Shown here in pieces: positions 8,281 through 17,019 of a stretch of 64,000 nt of DNA (position 1 is its first letter; each line of letters opens with the position of its first letter). The position numbers were made by a program, and so were the translations under genes. Source of the DNA: Herpetosiphon aurantiacus DSM 785 (GTDB lineage: Bacteria > Chloroflexota > Chloroflexia > Chloroflexales > Herpetosiphonaceae). The DNA lies in the NCBI GenBank assembly GCA_000018565.1, contig CP000875.1:5595199-5659198 (forward strand), read 5' to 3'. The notes below the pieces were generated by a model. It made no database searches. It was given only the letters and a program-made list of their open reading frames with translations, and was not told where the DNA came from.

Positions 8281-9048
8281 TTACTTATAGCCCATGCGTA
8301 ATGCGCCATCCAAGCGAATGGTCTCACCATTTAACATCGGGTTTTCGAGAATATGCTGGGCCAGCATGGCAAACTCCGCCGGATCGCCCAAGCGTGGCGG
8401 GAAGGGCACTTGCGCGGCCAAGGTTTGGCGGGCTGGTTCGGGCAAACCTGCCAACAACGGCGTATCAAATGTACCTGGCGCAATCGTCATCACCCGAATG
8501 CCATGCCGCGCCAATTCGCGGGCAGCAGGCAGGGTTAGCCCAACAATTGCACCTTTCGAGGCGCTATAGGCGACTTGACCAATTTGGCCATCGAAGGCGG
8601 CAATCGAGGCAGTGTTAATAATGACCCCGCGTTCGCCAGCCGCATTTGGCTCATTTTGGCTCATGCGTTCAGCACCCAAGCGCAAGGCATTAAACACCCC
8701 ATTTAAGTTAACCTGGATTACCCGATTGAAAAGTTCAAGGCTATGCACGCCATTGCGGCCCAGAATTTTCTCGGCGCTGCCAACACCGGCACAGCTAATC
8801 ACCGCTTGCAAACGCCCATTGGTGGCAATCGCTTGATCAAATGCGGCGGCCAGCGATGTTTCATCGGTTACATCACAAGCCACAAATTGGGCATTTGAGC
8901 CTAATTCCTTGGCAAGCGCCTCACCAACCTCAATGTTACGATCGGCAATTACGACCTTGGCTCCAGCGCTATACAAGCGTCGCACGGTTGCCCCGCCCAA
9001 ACCAGAAGCTCCACCAGTTACCACTACACTCAAACTTTGTATTTCCAT
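8281..9048 (-). CDS. SDR 3-hydroxyacyl-CoA dehydrogenase-like
   Basis: A 255-residue short-chain dehydrogenase. The NAD-binding TGGASGLGG is near residues 11-19, CDVTDE binds the adenine ring region, and the catalytic residues are in INTASIAAF and YSASK. The length and the ending ([11 protein letters not shown]) resemble type II 3-hydroxyacyl-CoA dehydrogenases (HSD10-like). This fits the beta-oxidation genes nearby on the same strand. The substrate is inferred from similarity and context, and another hydroxyl substrate remains possible. Confidence 0.88.
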   Translation of the reverse strand: MEIQSLSVVVTGGASGLGGATVRRLYSAGAKVVIADRNIEVGEALAKELGSNAQFVACDVTDETSLAAAFDQAIATNGRLQAVISCAGVGSAEKILGRNGVHSLELFNRVIQVNLNGVFNALRLGAERMSQNEPNAAGERGVIINTASIAAFDGQIGQVAYSASKGAIVGLTLPAARELARHGIRVMTIAPGTFDTPLLAGLPEPARQTLAAQVPFPPRLGDPAEFAMLAQHILENPMLNGETIRLDGALRMGYK

Positions 9049-9439
9049 TGTTGGTCCTTATCTAAATGGGGATCGGTTGTTGGTTATTGGGGATCAGTTT
9101 TTTAACCACGAAGAACACGAAGACAGGCTATAGACTTTTGGCTATTGGCTATTGGAACATAACAAAACATTCCCCTAGTCTCTAGCCTATAGCTGTAATG
9201 GTTCATGAGGTTGGCAACCATGGTTCATTCCCTCACCCCCATCCCCTCGCCCACGGCGGCGGGCGAGGGGAGTACTCCTGGAGCGTTTCCCCCTCGCCTC
9301 GCGGGCGGGAGAGGGGGTCAGGGGGTGAGGGAACGCTGGGGGTTGTTAATGCGATAAACCATTACATATAGCCCATAATCACTATTGCTCTATGTTCTAT
9401 GTTCTACCAGCCCCCGATCCCTAACAACCAATCCCCAAG
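9049..9439. other. repeat-rich intergenic gap
   Basis: No gene is seen. The gap holds an ACCACGAAG-type repeat (family B, 9105-9122), the family A palindrome (9230-9331), and a TCTATGTTCTATGTTC run near 9390 (family D) followed by a CCCCGATCCCTAACAACC-like stretch. Confidence 0.75.
9230..9331. repeat. palindromic intergenic repeat, family A, copy 2
   Basis: Inverted ends CCCTCACCCC and GGGGGTGAGGG enclose two hairpins. The first is CCCCTCGCCC/GGGCGAGGGG. The second is CCCCCTCGCC with a GGCGGGAGAGGGGG arm. It is nearly the same as the copy at 18284-18393. Confidence 0.8.
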
Positions 9440-10594
9440 TTATACCCGCTCAATAATGGTGGCGGTCGCTTGACCGTGACCGATGCACATCACTTGCAAG
9501 CCAAATTGAGCATCGCGGCGTTCCAGTTCGTTGATCATTTTGCTCATCAAGACTGCGCCAGTTGCGCCCAATGGGTGACCATGAGCAATCGCGCCGCCGT
9601 TGGGATTTACGCGGCTAGGATCAAGCTTGAATTCACGCAACCATGCCAACACCACTGAAGCAAAAGCCTCGTTGATTTCGACCAGATCAATATCGTTGAT
9701 GCTCAAGCCAGCCTTGGCTAAGGCTTTATGCGTCGCAGGAATTACTTCGAGCAACTGCATGCGTGGATCACCAGCGGCAACCACGCGAGCACGGAATTTA
9801 GCACGGGGCTTGAAACCATCGGCGAGAGCTTGCTCGCGCTCACCAATTAATACAACCGCTGCACCATCGGAAATTTGGCTGGCGTTGGCGGCAGTCACCA
9901 CGCCATCGGCACGGAACACCGTTTTGAGCGTGCCCATCTTGGCGCGATCAGCCTCGAAGCGAATGCCTTCATCGTAGATTAATTCGTGGGGATTACCAGT
10001 TTTATCGCTGCCAACGATTGGCGCGAGTTGGCTGCTAAACCAACCAGCCTTGGTCGCGGCAGCGGCGCGTTGATGGCTCTCAAAGCTCCAATCATCAAGC
10101 TCGGTGCGCGATAATTGATATTTCTCGGCAATGAGTTCGGCTGATTCGCCTTGGTGCACCAGTTGATATTTTTCGTTGATCGCAGGATTGAAGGTGGCAA
10201 AATTGCCTGTCACATCGCTAAACATCGGCACGCGGCTCATCGATTCAACCCCGCCAGCGATTGCATAGCTCACGTCGCCTGCGGCAATTGCCTGCGCCGC
10301 GAAATGAATCGCCTGCTGAGCCGAGCCACACATGCGGTTGAGGGTTACCGCCGGAACCGTAATTGGCAAATTGGAGAGCATCACGCCCAAACGACCAATA
10401 TTTGCGCCTTGCTCACCAGTATTGGTTACGCAACCAGTAACCACATCTTCAATCAGGTTTGGATCAATCCCAGTGCGTTCGATTAAAGTGTTGAGCACAT
10501 GGGCATATAAAACATCGGGGCGCACATCGCGTAGGCTGCCTTGTTGGCGACCAATCGGCGTGCGAACGGCATCAATTAACACTGCTTCAGCCAT
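9440..10594 (-). CDS. thiolase (acetyl-CoA acyltransferase)
   Basis: A 384-residue thiolase that would cleave 3-ketoacyl-CoA with CoA, or run the reverse condensation. The nucleophile is Cys89 in NRMCGSAQQ. The His loop is GGAIAHGHPLGATG and the second catalytic Cys is in MCIGHGQA near the C-terminus, so all key residues are present. The family end is usually CIGGG; here it is CIGHG, a small departure. An AAGGAGG site precedes the ATG. It is separated by repeat-rich gaps from the SDR gene and topA. Whether it serves degradation or synthesis cannot be decided. Confidence 0.92.
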   Translation of the reverse strand: MAEAVLIDAVRTPIGRQQGSLRDVRPDVLYAHVLNTLIERTGIDPNLIEDVVTGCVTNTGEQGANIGRLGVMLSNLPITVPAVTLNRMCGSAQQAIHFAAQAIAAGDVSYAIAGGVESMSRVPMFSDVTGNFATFNPAINEKYQLVHQGESAELIAEKYQLSRTELDDWSFESHQRAAAATKAGWFSSQLAPIVGSDKTGNPHELIYDEGIRFEADRAKMGTLKTVFRADGVVTAANASQISDGAAVVLIGEREQALADGFKPRAKFRARVVAAGDPRMQLLEVIPATHKALAKAGLSINDIDLVEINEAFASVVLAWLREFKLDPSRVNPNGGAIAHGHPLGATGAVLMSKMINELERRDAQFGLQVMCIGHGQATATIIERV

Positions 10595-11012
10595 GAGGCT
10601 ACCTCCTTGGAGCTACTGACCACCTGTGTTATGCGCGAGTATAGCAGATTTGGAGAACATAGAGCATAGAGCAAAGAACATAGGGAGCAGAGAAGAAGGT
10701 TTTTAACCACGAAGGACACGAAGAGCACGAAGATCAATTTCTTAGTTCTCTGGTATTTGGTTGATGATTTAAGTATTGTGATTATCAGAATAGAATATGC
10801 GCTTTCAAACTCTTCGGTCAAAAGTTATATCCATGAGTGTTGACAGAAGTGGATAGTTGTGGCACTGTACTTCACGCCGCACGAATTCCAGATCGTGCCT
10901 CAACGAGGCCACCTAAAGCGACGCTGCCCCAGTACACGTCAACTTTGAACTGATTCGCCGCGTTTTGAATGCGTCGGTTGGTGGTATAGTGTGAACTTTT
11001 AAGGAAAACCCT
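10595..11012. other. repeat-rich gap and topA promoter region
   Basis: Divergent region between the thiolase and topA. It holds a family D run (GAACATAGAGCATAGAGC, near 10654) and a family B copy ACCACGAAGGACACGAAG at 10706-10723, extended by GAGCACGAAG. The topA promoter candidate lies at the right end. No gene is supported. Confidence 0.7.
10962..10990 (+). promoter_or_regulatory. candidate topA promoter
   Basis: A TATAGT -10-like box at 10985-10990, with a TTTTGA-like -35 about 16 bases upstream, sits 22 bases before the topA start codon. This is a sequence match only. Confidence 0.45.
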
Positions 11013-13394
11013 ATGGATCATAAATTGGTGATTGTTGAGTCGCCAGCCAAAGCAAAAACTATTCAAAAATATCTGGGTGCTGGCTATCGCGTTATGGCGA
11101 GTATGGGCCATGTGCGTGATTTGCCCAAGAGTAAAATTGGCATTGATATTGACAATGATTTTAGCCCTGTCTATGAAATTAGCGAGGGCAAAGATAAGCT
11201 CATTGCCGAATTGAAGCGCGAAATCAAGACTGCTGATGCTATTTACCTCGCAACCGACCACGACCGCGAAGGCGAGGCGATCGCTTGGCATATTTTACAA
11301 GCAGCTAATATTGGCAAACGTAAGCCAGTCTATCGCATTACCTTTAACGAAATTACCAAGGATTCGATTCAGCACGCCATTCGCAATCCGCGCGAAATCG
11401 ACGCAAACCTAGTTGATGCCCAACAGGCACGACGGGTGCTTGATCGCTTGGTTGGCTATAAAATTTCACCAATTTTGTGGGCCAAGGTGCGGCGCGGGCT
11501 TTCGGCTGGGCGGGTGCAATCGGTTGCTGTGCGTATGGTGGTTGAGCGTGAACGCGAAATCGAAAGCTTCGTGCCCAAAGAATATTGGACGATCGAGGCC
11601 GATTTATCGCCAGCTGGGCTGAAGAAACTTGGCAAGCACGATATTTTTCGCGCAATCTTGCATGCTCGCAATGGCAAAAAGCTCGATAAATTTGCGATTC
11701 CTAGCAAAGATGCTGCTGATGCAGTTTTGGCTGCCTTGGAAGGGGCAAATTATCTTGTTGGCACTGTAACCCGCAAGGATAAACGGCGCTCGCCAGCCCC
11801 GCCATTTATCACCAGTACCCTGCAACAAGAAGCTAGCCGCAAGCTTGGGTTTAGCTCCAAACGCACTATGCAAGTGGCCCAAAAACTGTATGAAGGGGTC
11901 GATATTGGTGGCAAAGATGGTACAGTTGGTCTGATTACCTATATGCGTACCGATTCAACCAACGTTTCAGTCGATGCCCAAACCGAGGCTCGTACACTGA
12001 TTACTGAACTCTATGGCAAAGAGTACGTTCCAGCTAAGCCCAATATCTACAAAACCAAGGCTAAAGGTGCGCAGGAAGCTCACGAGGCGATCCGCCCAAC
12101 CAGCGTAGTCCGCCGCCCTGATCAATTAAAAACAGCGCTTGGCCGCGATGAGTTTCGGCTTTACGACTTGATCTGGAAGCGCTTTATGGCTTCGCAGATG
12201 GCGGCGGCAATTTTTGATAGTACGAGCGTCGATATTGGTGCTGGGGCCGGAATCAAAACTGCTGCTGGAGCGCCATTTACCTTCCGCGCAACTGGCTCAG
12301 TGCTCAAATTCAATGGCTTTTTGGCAGTCTACAACGTCAGCCTCGATGAAGGCGACGAAGATGAAGACAAAGAGGCCTTGTTGCCGCCGCTCAACGAAGG
12401 CCAAGCCCTCGATTTGCATGATCTCTTTGGCGAGCAACATTTCACTACGCCACCACCACGCTATACCGAAGCAACCTTGGTTAAGCAGATGGAAAGTGAA
12501 GGGATTGGTCGCCCATCAACCTATGCGCCGACGATCTCAACCATCGTTGCCCGCGAATATGTTGAGTTGGTCGAAAAGAAATTGATGCCCACCACCTTAG
12601 GCCGGGTTGTGACCGACTTGCTAGTTGAGCACTTCAAAGATATTGTCGATTACAACTTTACTTCGGATATGGAACAGCGGCTTGATGATATCGCTGAAGG
12701 CCAACGTCGTTGGGTGCCAGTGCTGCGCGAATTTTACGATCCGTTTGCTGTACGCTTGCATGCTGCCGAAACCGAAATGCGCAACGTCAAGCGCGAAGAA
12801 ATCAAAACTGAATTGCCCTGCCCGCAATGTGGCACGCATCTGGTGATCAAATGGGGGCGTAATGGCGAATTCTTGGCTTGTTCGCGTTACCCTGAGTGTA
12901 GCTGGACGGGTGATTTAGAGCGTGATGGCGATGGCGGGATTCATATCGCCTCGCAGCCTGAAATTTTTGGCAACACCAATTGCCCTGAATGCGACAACCC
13001 AATGAGCCTCAAAAAAGGTCGTTTTGGGCCGTTTCTCGCCTGTAACAACTACCCAACTTGTAAGGGTATTCGCAAAGTACGGGCGCAAGGCAAAGATTTT
13101 GTGGTGATTCCGCCGCCTAAGCCAACCGAGGAAAAATGCCCCAAATGTAACCGCCCAATGGTGCAAAAAGAGGGCAAATTTGGGCCATTCTTATCATGCA
13201 CCGGCTACCCTGAATGCCGCTCGATTGTACGATTAACGCCCAACGATGCCCCAACCTGCCCTCAATGTGGTGAGGGTAAAGTTGTCGCCAAACGTGCGCG
13301 TGGTGGCCGTACCTTCTTCTCTTGCACACGCTACCCCGATTGTACGTATGCGAGTAACGCCTTACCTGTGGCGGTTTCCGAAGAAGTAGCCTAA
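11013..13394 (+). CDS. topA: DNA topoisomerase I
   Basis: A type IA topoisomerase of 793 residues that relaxes negative supercoils. The Toprim domain begins at VIVESPAKAKTI and includes ATDHDREGEAIAWH. The active-site Tyr is near residue 309 in GLITYMRTDSTN. The C-terminus carries four C4 zinc fingers between about residues 601 and 787, each of the form CPxC...C..YPxC, which is a common bacterial arrangement. An AAGGA site precedes the ATG. It is followed by a hairpin and then cobS. Confidence 0.97.
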   Translation: MDHKLVIVESPAKAKTIQKYLGAGYRVMASMGHVRDLPKSKIGIDIDNDFSPVYEISEGKDKLIAELKREIKTADAIYLATDHDREGEAIAWHILQAANIGKRKPVYRITFNEITKDSIQHAIRNPREIDANLVDAQQARRVLDRLVGYKISPILWAKVRRGLSAGRVQSVAVRMVVEREREIESFVPKEYWTIEADLSPAGLKKLGKHDIFRAILHARNGKKLDKFAIPSKDAADAVLAALEGANYLVGTVTRKDKRRSPAPPFITSTLQQEASRKLGFSSKRTMQVAQKLYEGVDIGGKDGTVGLITYMRTDSTNVSVDAQTEARTLITELYGKEYVPAKPNIYKTKAKGAQEAHEAIRPTSVVRRPDQLKTALGRDEFRLYDLIWKRFMASQMAAAIFDSTSVDIGAGAGIKTAAGAPFTFRATGSVLKFNGFLAVYNVSLDEGDEDEDKEALLPPLNEGQALDLHDLFGEQHFTTPPPRYTEATLVKQMESEGIGRPSTYAPTISTIVAREYVELVEKKLMPTTLGRVVTDLLVEHFKDIVDYNFTSDMEQRLDDIAEGQRRWVPVLREFYDPFAVRLHAAETEMRNVKREEIKTELPCPQCGTHLVIKWGRNGEFLACSRYPECSWTGDLERDGDGGIHIASQPEIFGNTNCPECDNPMSLKKGRFGPFLACNNYPTCKGIRKVRAQGKDFVVIPPPKPTEEKCPKCNRPMVQKEGKFGPFLSCTGYPECRSIVRLTPNDAPTCPQCGEGKVVAKRARGGRTFFSCTRYPDCTYASNALPVAVSEEVA

Positions 13395-13407
13395 GTTTTT
13401 TGCTTGA

Positions 13408-13442
13408 CGCAAGGTTTTATCGTATTTCGATAAAACCTTGCG
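13408..13442 (+). terminator. perfect hairpin between topA and cobS
   Basis: Perfect 15-base arms, CGCAAGGTTTTATCG and its complement, with a 5-base TATTT loop, start 14 bases after the topA stop. Only a weak T-rich tract follows, and the cobS ribosome-binding site begins 12 bases later. It may terminate topA partially or attenuate cobS. Confidence 0.65.
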
Positions 13443-13461
13443 TTGCTGTTTAAAGGAGCTG

Positions 13462-14214
13462 ATGGTGATCAAGCATCTGGCTGAGGCGTTGCGTTTTCTC
13501 ACAATCTTGCCAATTCCAGGCAAACCTGCGCTCAGCGAACAAGCCTTAGTCCGTTCGATGGTGGCTTTTCCGCTAGCTGGAACGCTGATTGGCGGTTTGG
13601 TTGCGGCGACATGGTTTGGGGCAACCTGGCTGTGGGGCACGACTACCGGCAGTTTATGTGCAATTCTCACCTGGGGGGCAATTACCAGCGGCTTGCATTT
13701 GGATGGAATTGCAGATAGTGCCGATGCGCTGTTTAGCTGGCGTTCGCGTGAGCGCAAGCTCGAAATTATGAAAGATAGCCGAATTGGCACGATGGGCGCA
13801 ATCGCATTAATCAGTATTTTGCTGCTGAAATGGCTGTTTGTGCTTGGTTGCGGCGATCTTGCTTGGCGAGCATTGATTGTGGCTCCAACGCTTGGCCGTT
13901 GGGTCGATATTATCGGAATTTTCTGGTTTCCGCCTGCGGCTGAAGGTGGGCTTGGGCGCACATTTCACGACCATACGCGGCGCAGCGATTTTTGGTGGGC
14001 GACGAGCTGTGCTGGTTTGGTTGCGGCGGGGTTGCTCTGGTGGTGGGCTGGGTTAATTTTTGCCGTCGTGATTGTGGCTACGATCATTATTGCCCGCTGG
14101 ATGGTGCGCTCGTTGGGTGGCTTAACTGGTGATACCTATGGGGCGCTCTGTGAAATTGCCGAAATGCTGGTGTTGGCGGTGGTTGCGGCATTGGTTAATC
14201 ATCAAGTGCTTTAA
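13462..14214 (+). CDS. cobS: adenosylcobinamide-GDP ribazoletransferase
   Basis: A 250-residue integral membrane cobalamin synthase that joins adenosylcobinamide-GDP to alpha-ribazole. The family signatures RFLTILPIPG, GLHLDGIADSADALFSW and KDSRIGTMGAIA are present, followed by several membrane helices. The start is the ATG at 13462 with AAAGGAG 5 bases upstream. No other cobalamin genes lie in the window, so it is an isolated member of the pathway here. Confidence 0.95.
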   Translation: MVIKHLAEALRFLTILPIPGKPALSEQALVRSMVAFPLAGTLIGGLVAATWFGATWLWGTTTGSLCAILTWGAITSGLHLDGIADSADALFSWRSRERKLEIMKDSRIGTMGAIALISILLLKWLFVLGCGDLAWRALIVAPTLGRWVDIIGIFWFPPAAEGGLGRTFHDHTRRSDFWWATSCAGLVAAGLLWWWAGLIFAVVIVATIIIARWMVRSLGGLTGDTYGALCEIAEMLVLAVVAALVNHQVL

Positions 14215-14391
14215 AATACCACCGCGCCATCAAAGCTTGGCGCGGGTAAGTACGAGAATTCATTGCTGAACTCGCTTCTGCTCGGATATATGTACGGCAG
14301 TTGTTAGCAAATGTTGCAGCAAACTCAAAAGATCGTAACTTTTCAAGCTACGATTGCAAAAACTAGGTTAATTTGGGCTGTGGTTCGACGA

Positions 14392-14580
14392 TTATGGTAA
14401 GCGAGTAATGGTTTCAATAGTGATCAAGCACGATTCGCCGATCACCATGTTGCCTTCAAGCTGAACTTTTTAACCTAACTTGACGACCGCTTCTGCATCA
14501 TCGTGAACAACAACGGTCTCCTCGCTATAATTTTCTGGCACTAATGCCTCTTCCAACTTTGACGCACAATCGCCCGCGCT
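14392..14580 (-). pseudogene. possible decayed coding remnant
   Basis: One minus-strand frame reads KLEEALVPENYSEETVVV and then HDDAEAVVKLG, a TAA stop, then KVQLEGNMVIGESCLIT up to a second stop at 14392-14394. An adjacent frame just upstream reads KQARAIVRQS. The composition is protein-like across the interruption, which suggests a gene broken by a stop and a frameshift. No family is recognised, and chance is possible. Confidence 0.25.
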
Positions 14581-14593
14581 TGTTTAAATGAAC

Positions 14594-14626
14594 AATGGCA
14601 TCATGAGCAGTGCTCATAATGCCATT
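14594..14626. terminator. near-perfect palindrome downstream of acyl-CoA dehydrogenase
   Basis: A 33-base palindrome with arms AATGGCAT-ATGAGCA and TGCTCAT-ATGCCATT, interrupted by single mismatches. It lies 29 bases past the stop of the minus-strand acyl-CoA dehydrogenase. There is no strong U-run, so it may be a terminator or a protein-binding site. Confidence 0.4.
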
Positions 14627-14654
14627 ATGCTGAAACTCGCGTCAATCAATGACA

Positions 14655-15815
14655 CTACATTTTGATTTTATGGCCCAGTTTTTTGAGTTCTTCGCCAGCA
14701 ATCACATATTTTTGAATTTCGTTTGTGCCTTCAAAAATCCGCGTGACCCGAGCATCGCGATACATCCGTTCGAGTGGTACTTCGCGGCTAAAGCCCATTC
14801 CACCATAAATTTGAATCGCTTCGTCGATAATTTGCGAAGCAGCCTCGGTGCAGAACAACTTGACCATCGATGATTCAAGCGTGGCTGGCTTTTTGGCATC
14901 AACCAAGGCTGCGCAGTGATAAACCATTTGCTCCATAGCATAGATTTTAGTGCGCATTTCGGCCAATTTGATCTGAATTGCTTGGAAATCGGCGATTGGG
15001 CGGCCAAATTGTTGGCGTTCAACGCTGTAGTGCAAGGCCAAATCGTAGGCTTCTTTGGCTGAGCCAAGCGCACTTGCGCCCAAACCACAGCGCCCAATAT
15101 CGAGGGTTTTCATGGCAACGCCAAAGCCTGCTCCAATTTCGCCCAATACATTTTTAGCGGGCACACGGCAATTTTCAAAAAAGATCGAGGCGGTATGCGA
15201 GGCTCGCAAGCCCATTTTTTCCTCGACTTTGCCAACTTTGAAGCCCGCGAAATCTTTTTCGACGATAAATGCGCTGATGCCGCCGCGTGCGCCGCGCTCG
15301 CGATTGGTCGAGGCAAACACCACAATCACATCGGCAAACGAGCCATTGGTGATCCACATCTTGCCGCCGTTGATGATCCAATCGTCGCCATCTTGGGTTG
15401 CGGTGGTGGTAATGCTGGCCGCATCGGAGCCGGCATTTGGCTCGGTGAGTGCCCAAGCACCCAATAATTTGCCTTCGTTGAGTTTGCTAAGATAGCGTGA
15501 TTTTTGCTCATCATTGCCCGATAGAAAAATCGACATGCCACAAAGCTGGGCATGTGCGCCAATAATCGTGCCAGTTGAGGCACAATAACGGTTGATTTCC
15601 TCTTGCAAAATACAATAGCCGACGATCCCTGCATCAGCGCCGCCGTATTCCTCGGGGAAGGGAATGCCGAGCAAGCCCAAATTACCAGCCTTGCGAATTG
15701 TCTCGAATGGTACGCGTTCTGCTTCATCAACTTCGCGGGCAATTGGCTTAATTTCTTTGACGGCAAAATCGCGCACGGTTTCACGCAACATGCGTAGCTC
15801 TTCGTTGAGTTCCAT
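14655..15815 (-). CDS. acyl-CoA dehydrogenase
   Basis: A 386-residue FAD-dependent dehydrogenase catalysing the first step of beta-oxidation (acyl-CoA to trans-2-enoyl-CoA). Visible family signatures are GAWALTEPNAGSDA and WITNGSFAD in the middle domain. The C-terminal helical domain contains QFGRPIADFQAIQ and the catalytic Glu in ARVTRIFEGTNEIQ. The length is typical of short- or medium-chain enzymes. An AGGAGG site precedes the ATG. It belongs to the scattered fatty-acid gene set between 8 and 21 kb. The electron acceptor would be ETF, which is not encoded here. Confidence 0.95.
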   Translation of the reverse strand: MELNEELRMLRETVRDFAVKEIKPIAREVDEAERVPFETIRKAGNLGLLGIPFPEEYGGADAGIVGYCILQEEINRYCASTGTIIGAHAQLCGMSIFLSGNDEQKSRYLSKLNEGKLLGAWALTEPNAGSDAASITTTATQDGDDWIINGGKMWITNGSFADVIVVFASTNRERGARGGISAFIVEKDFAGFKVGKVEEKMGLRASHTASIFFENCRVPAKNVLGEIGAGFGVAMKTLDIGRCGLGASALGSAKEAYDLALHYSVERQQFGRPIADFQAIQIKLAEMRTKIYAMEQMVYHCAALVDAKKPATLESSMVKLFCTEAASQIIDEAIQIYGGMGFSREVPLERMYRDARVTRIFEGTNEIQKYVIAGEELKKLGHKIKM

Positions 15816-15843
15816 CGGGAAAACCTCCTAAATAAGGGCAAAA

Positions 15844-15945
15844 GGCAGAAGGCAAAATAGCAGGTTTTGATGAAAGTTTTCAGTGCTTAAATTAGGGTGT
15901 ATCATTTAAGCAAGAATTCTTGAGTTGAATATTTTGCCTTTTGCC
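15844..15945. repeat. GGCAAAAGGCAAAA-type inverted repeat (family C)
   Basis: GGCAGAAGGCAAAATA at 15844-15859 and TATTTTGCCTTTTGCC at 15930-15945 match as an inverted pair in 15 of 16 bases. They lie on either side of the divergent promoter region between the acyl-CoA dehydrogenase and the C45 gene. Confidence 0.6.
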
Positions 15946-15964
15946 TTTTGATTTCTGATTTTCT

Positions 15965-16933
15965 ATGTATCGTTTTTTGCAATTAATTGGCTCGCCAAGC
16001 GAGATTGGGCGCTATTTGGCGAGTGTGCTACAACGAGTTGTCTCGCCGTTTCGCTCAAGCGCGTGGGAGCACGATTTGGCTTTTTTGGCCGAATGTGCGG
16101 CGATTATTCGGCATACCCATTCAGCCTTGTGGGATGAATTGGTGGCCTTCGCTGATGCCTTCGATGCACCTGCTGAACGTAGTTTGTTTCTGCGAGCGGC
16201 TGCCTTGCCTCAAGCCTGTTCCGCTGTGGCTTGGCAACATTCCAGCGGCCAAGTATTCGTTGGGCGTAACTACGATTTTTACATCAATATGCCAACCCGC
16301 GATTTGCTCTCCACCAGCAGCAGTTATGGCTATCAGCACATTGGCATGAATGGTGGCTTGGTTGGCGGGCGCTACGATGGTATCAACGAACATGGCTTGT
16401 TTGTTGGGCTGCATAAAGTGATGGCTGATCGTCAGGAGCACTTGCTACCAGGTGTGCCGTTTCATCTGCTGCCACGTTTAGCTTTAGATTTATGTACCAG
16501 CACCGCCGAAGTGATTAGCTTATTTCGCCAATTGCCCCAGCTTTCATCCTTTAATTACACCGTCGCTGATCGTCATGGCCATTTCGCTCGTTTAGAGTGC
16601 TATCCTGGCCAACCGATCGGCGTTTTGGAAGCGGATGGATTGTTCGCAACTACCAACCATTTTGATCACCCTGATTTGGTACGCTTGCAAGGTCGCCGCC
16701 AACGTGACGATTCCAAAGCTCGCGAAGCCTTTTTATGTGCTGCTGTGAGCCATGAACAGGGCGACCCTTGGTTACAAACCGCCCAAGCCATGAGCGATCA
16801 TCAGGTGCCAGTTTGTTGTCATAAAGAATTTTCAAGCACACTTTGGTCGGGTTTGTACGAATTGACCCAGCAACGGGTGGCCTATAGTTTTGGCGCACCC
16901 TGCCACGTTGGCTATCGAGAGTTAGAATTTTAA
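15965..16933 (+). CDS. C45-like acyltransferase/peptidase
   Basis: A 322-residue protein resembling the C45 (acyl-CoA:6-aminopenicillanic acid acyltransferase-like) Ntn-hydrolase family. The probable autocatalytic nucleophile is Cys85 in QACSAVAW, followed by the typical GQVFVGRNYDF. The segments GGLVGGRYDGINEHGLFV and FNYTVADRHG also fit. Members self-cleave before the Cys and act on amide bonds. The substrate here is unknown. No ribosome-binding site is obvious before the ATG, so the exact start is less sure. It converges on the following thiolase gene across a large inverted repeat. Confidence 0.8.
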   Translation: MYRFLQLIGSPSEIGRYLASVLQRVVSPFRSSAWEHDLAFLAECAAIIRHTHSALWDELVAFADAFDAPAERSLFLRAAALPQACSAVAWQHSSGQVFVGRNYDFYINMPTRDLLSTSSSYGYQHIGMNGGLVGGRYDGINEHGLFVGLHKVMADRQEHLLPGVPFHLLPRLALDLCTSTAEVISLFRQLPQLSSFNYTVADRHGHFARLECYPGQPIGVLEADGLFATTNHFDHPDLVRLQGRRQRDDSKAREAFLCAAVSHEQGDPWLQTAQAMSDHQVPVCCHKEFSSTLWSGLYELTQQRVAYSFGAPCHVGYRELEF

Positions 16934-16942
16934 ATTTTTTCA

Positions 16943-17012
16943 ACCACGAAGGACACGAAGTTTCACGAAGATTTAGTTTATGGTTCTTAGTGCGCTTCGT
17001 GTCCTTCGTGGT
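16943..17012. repeat. family B repeat as an 18-base perfect inverted pair
   Basis: ACCACGAAGGACACGAAG at 16943-16960 and its exact reverse complement at 16995-17012 face each other across 34 bases. They sit between two convergent genes that end at 16933 and 17020. The arrangement could form a long hairpin acting as a two-way terminator. Single copies of the same motif occur at 9105, 10706 and 21416. Confidence 0.8.
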
Positions 17013-17019
17013 TTCAGCT

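Larger units (their letters stand above)
14215..14654. other. intergenic gap between cobS and acyl-CoA dehydrogenase
   Basis: Convergent gap of about 440 bases. It contains a possible decayed minus-strand coding remnant (14392-14580) and a palindrome (14594-14626). Nothing else is recognisable. Confidence 0.6.

Noticed and set aside
10576-10821. 81-codon minus-strand frame
   Set aside because: Its sequence is mostly the translation of family B and D repeats and it overlaps the thiolase start.
13362-13961. 199-codon minus-strand frame opposite cobS
   Set aside because: It lies antisense to a clear cobS and covers its catalytic motifs; the composition (Ser, Pro, Lys, Arg rich) is that of a shadow frame.
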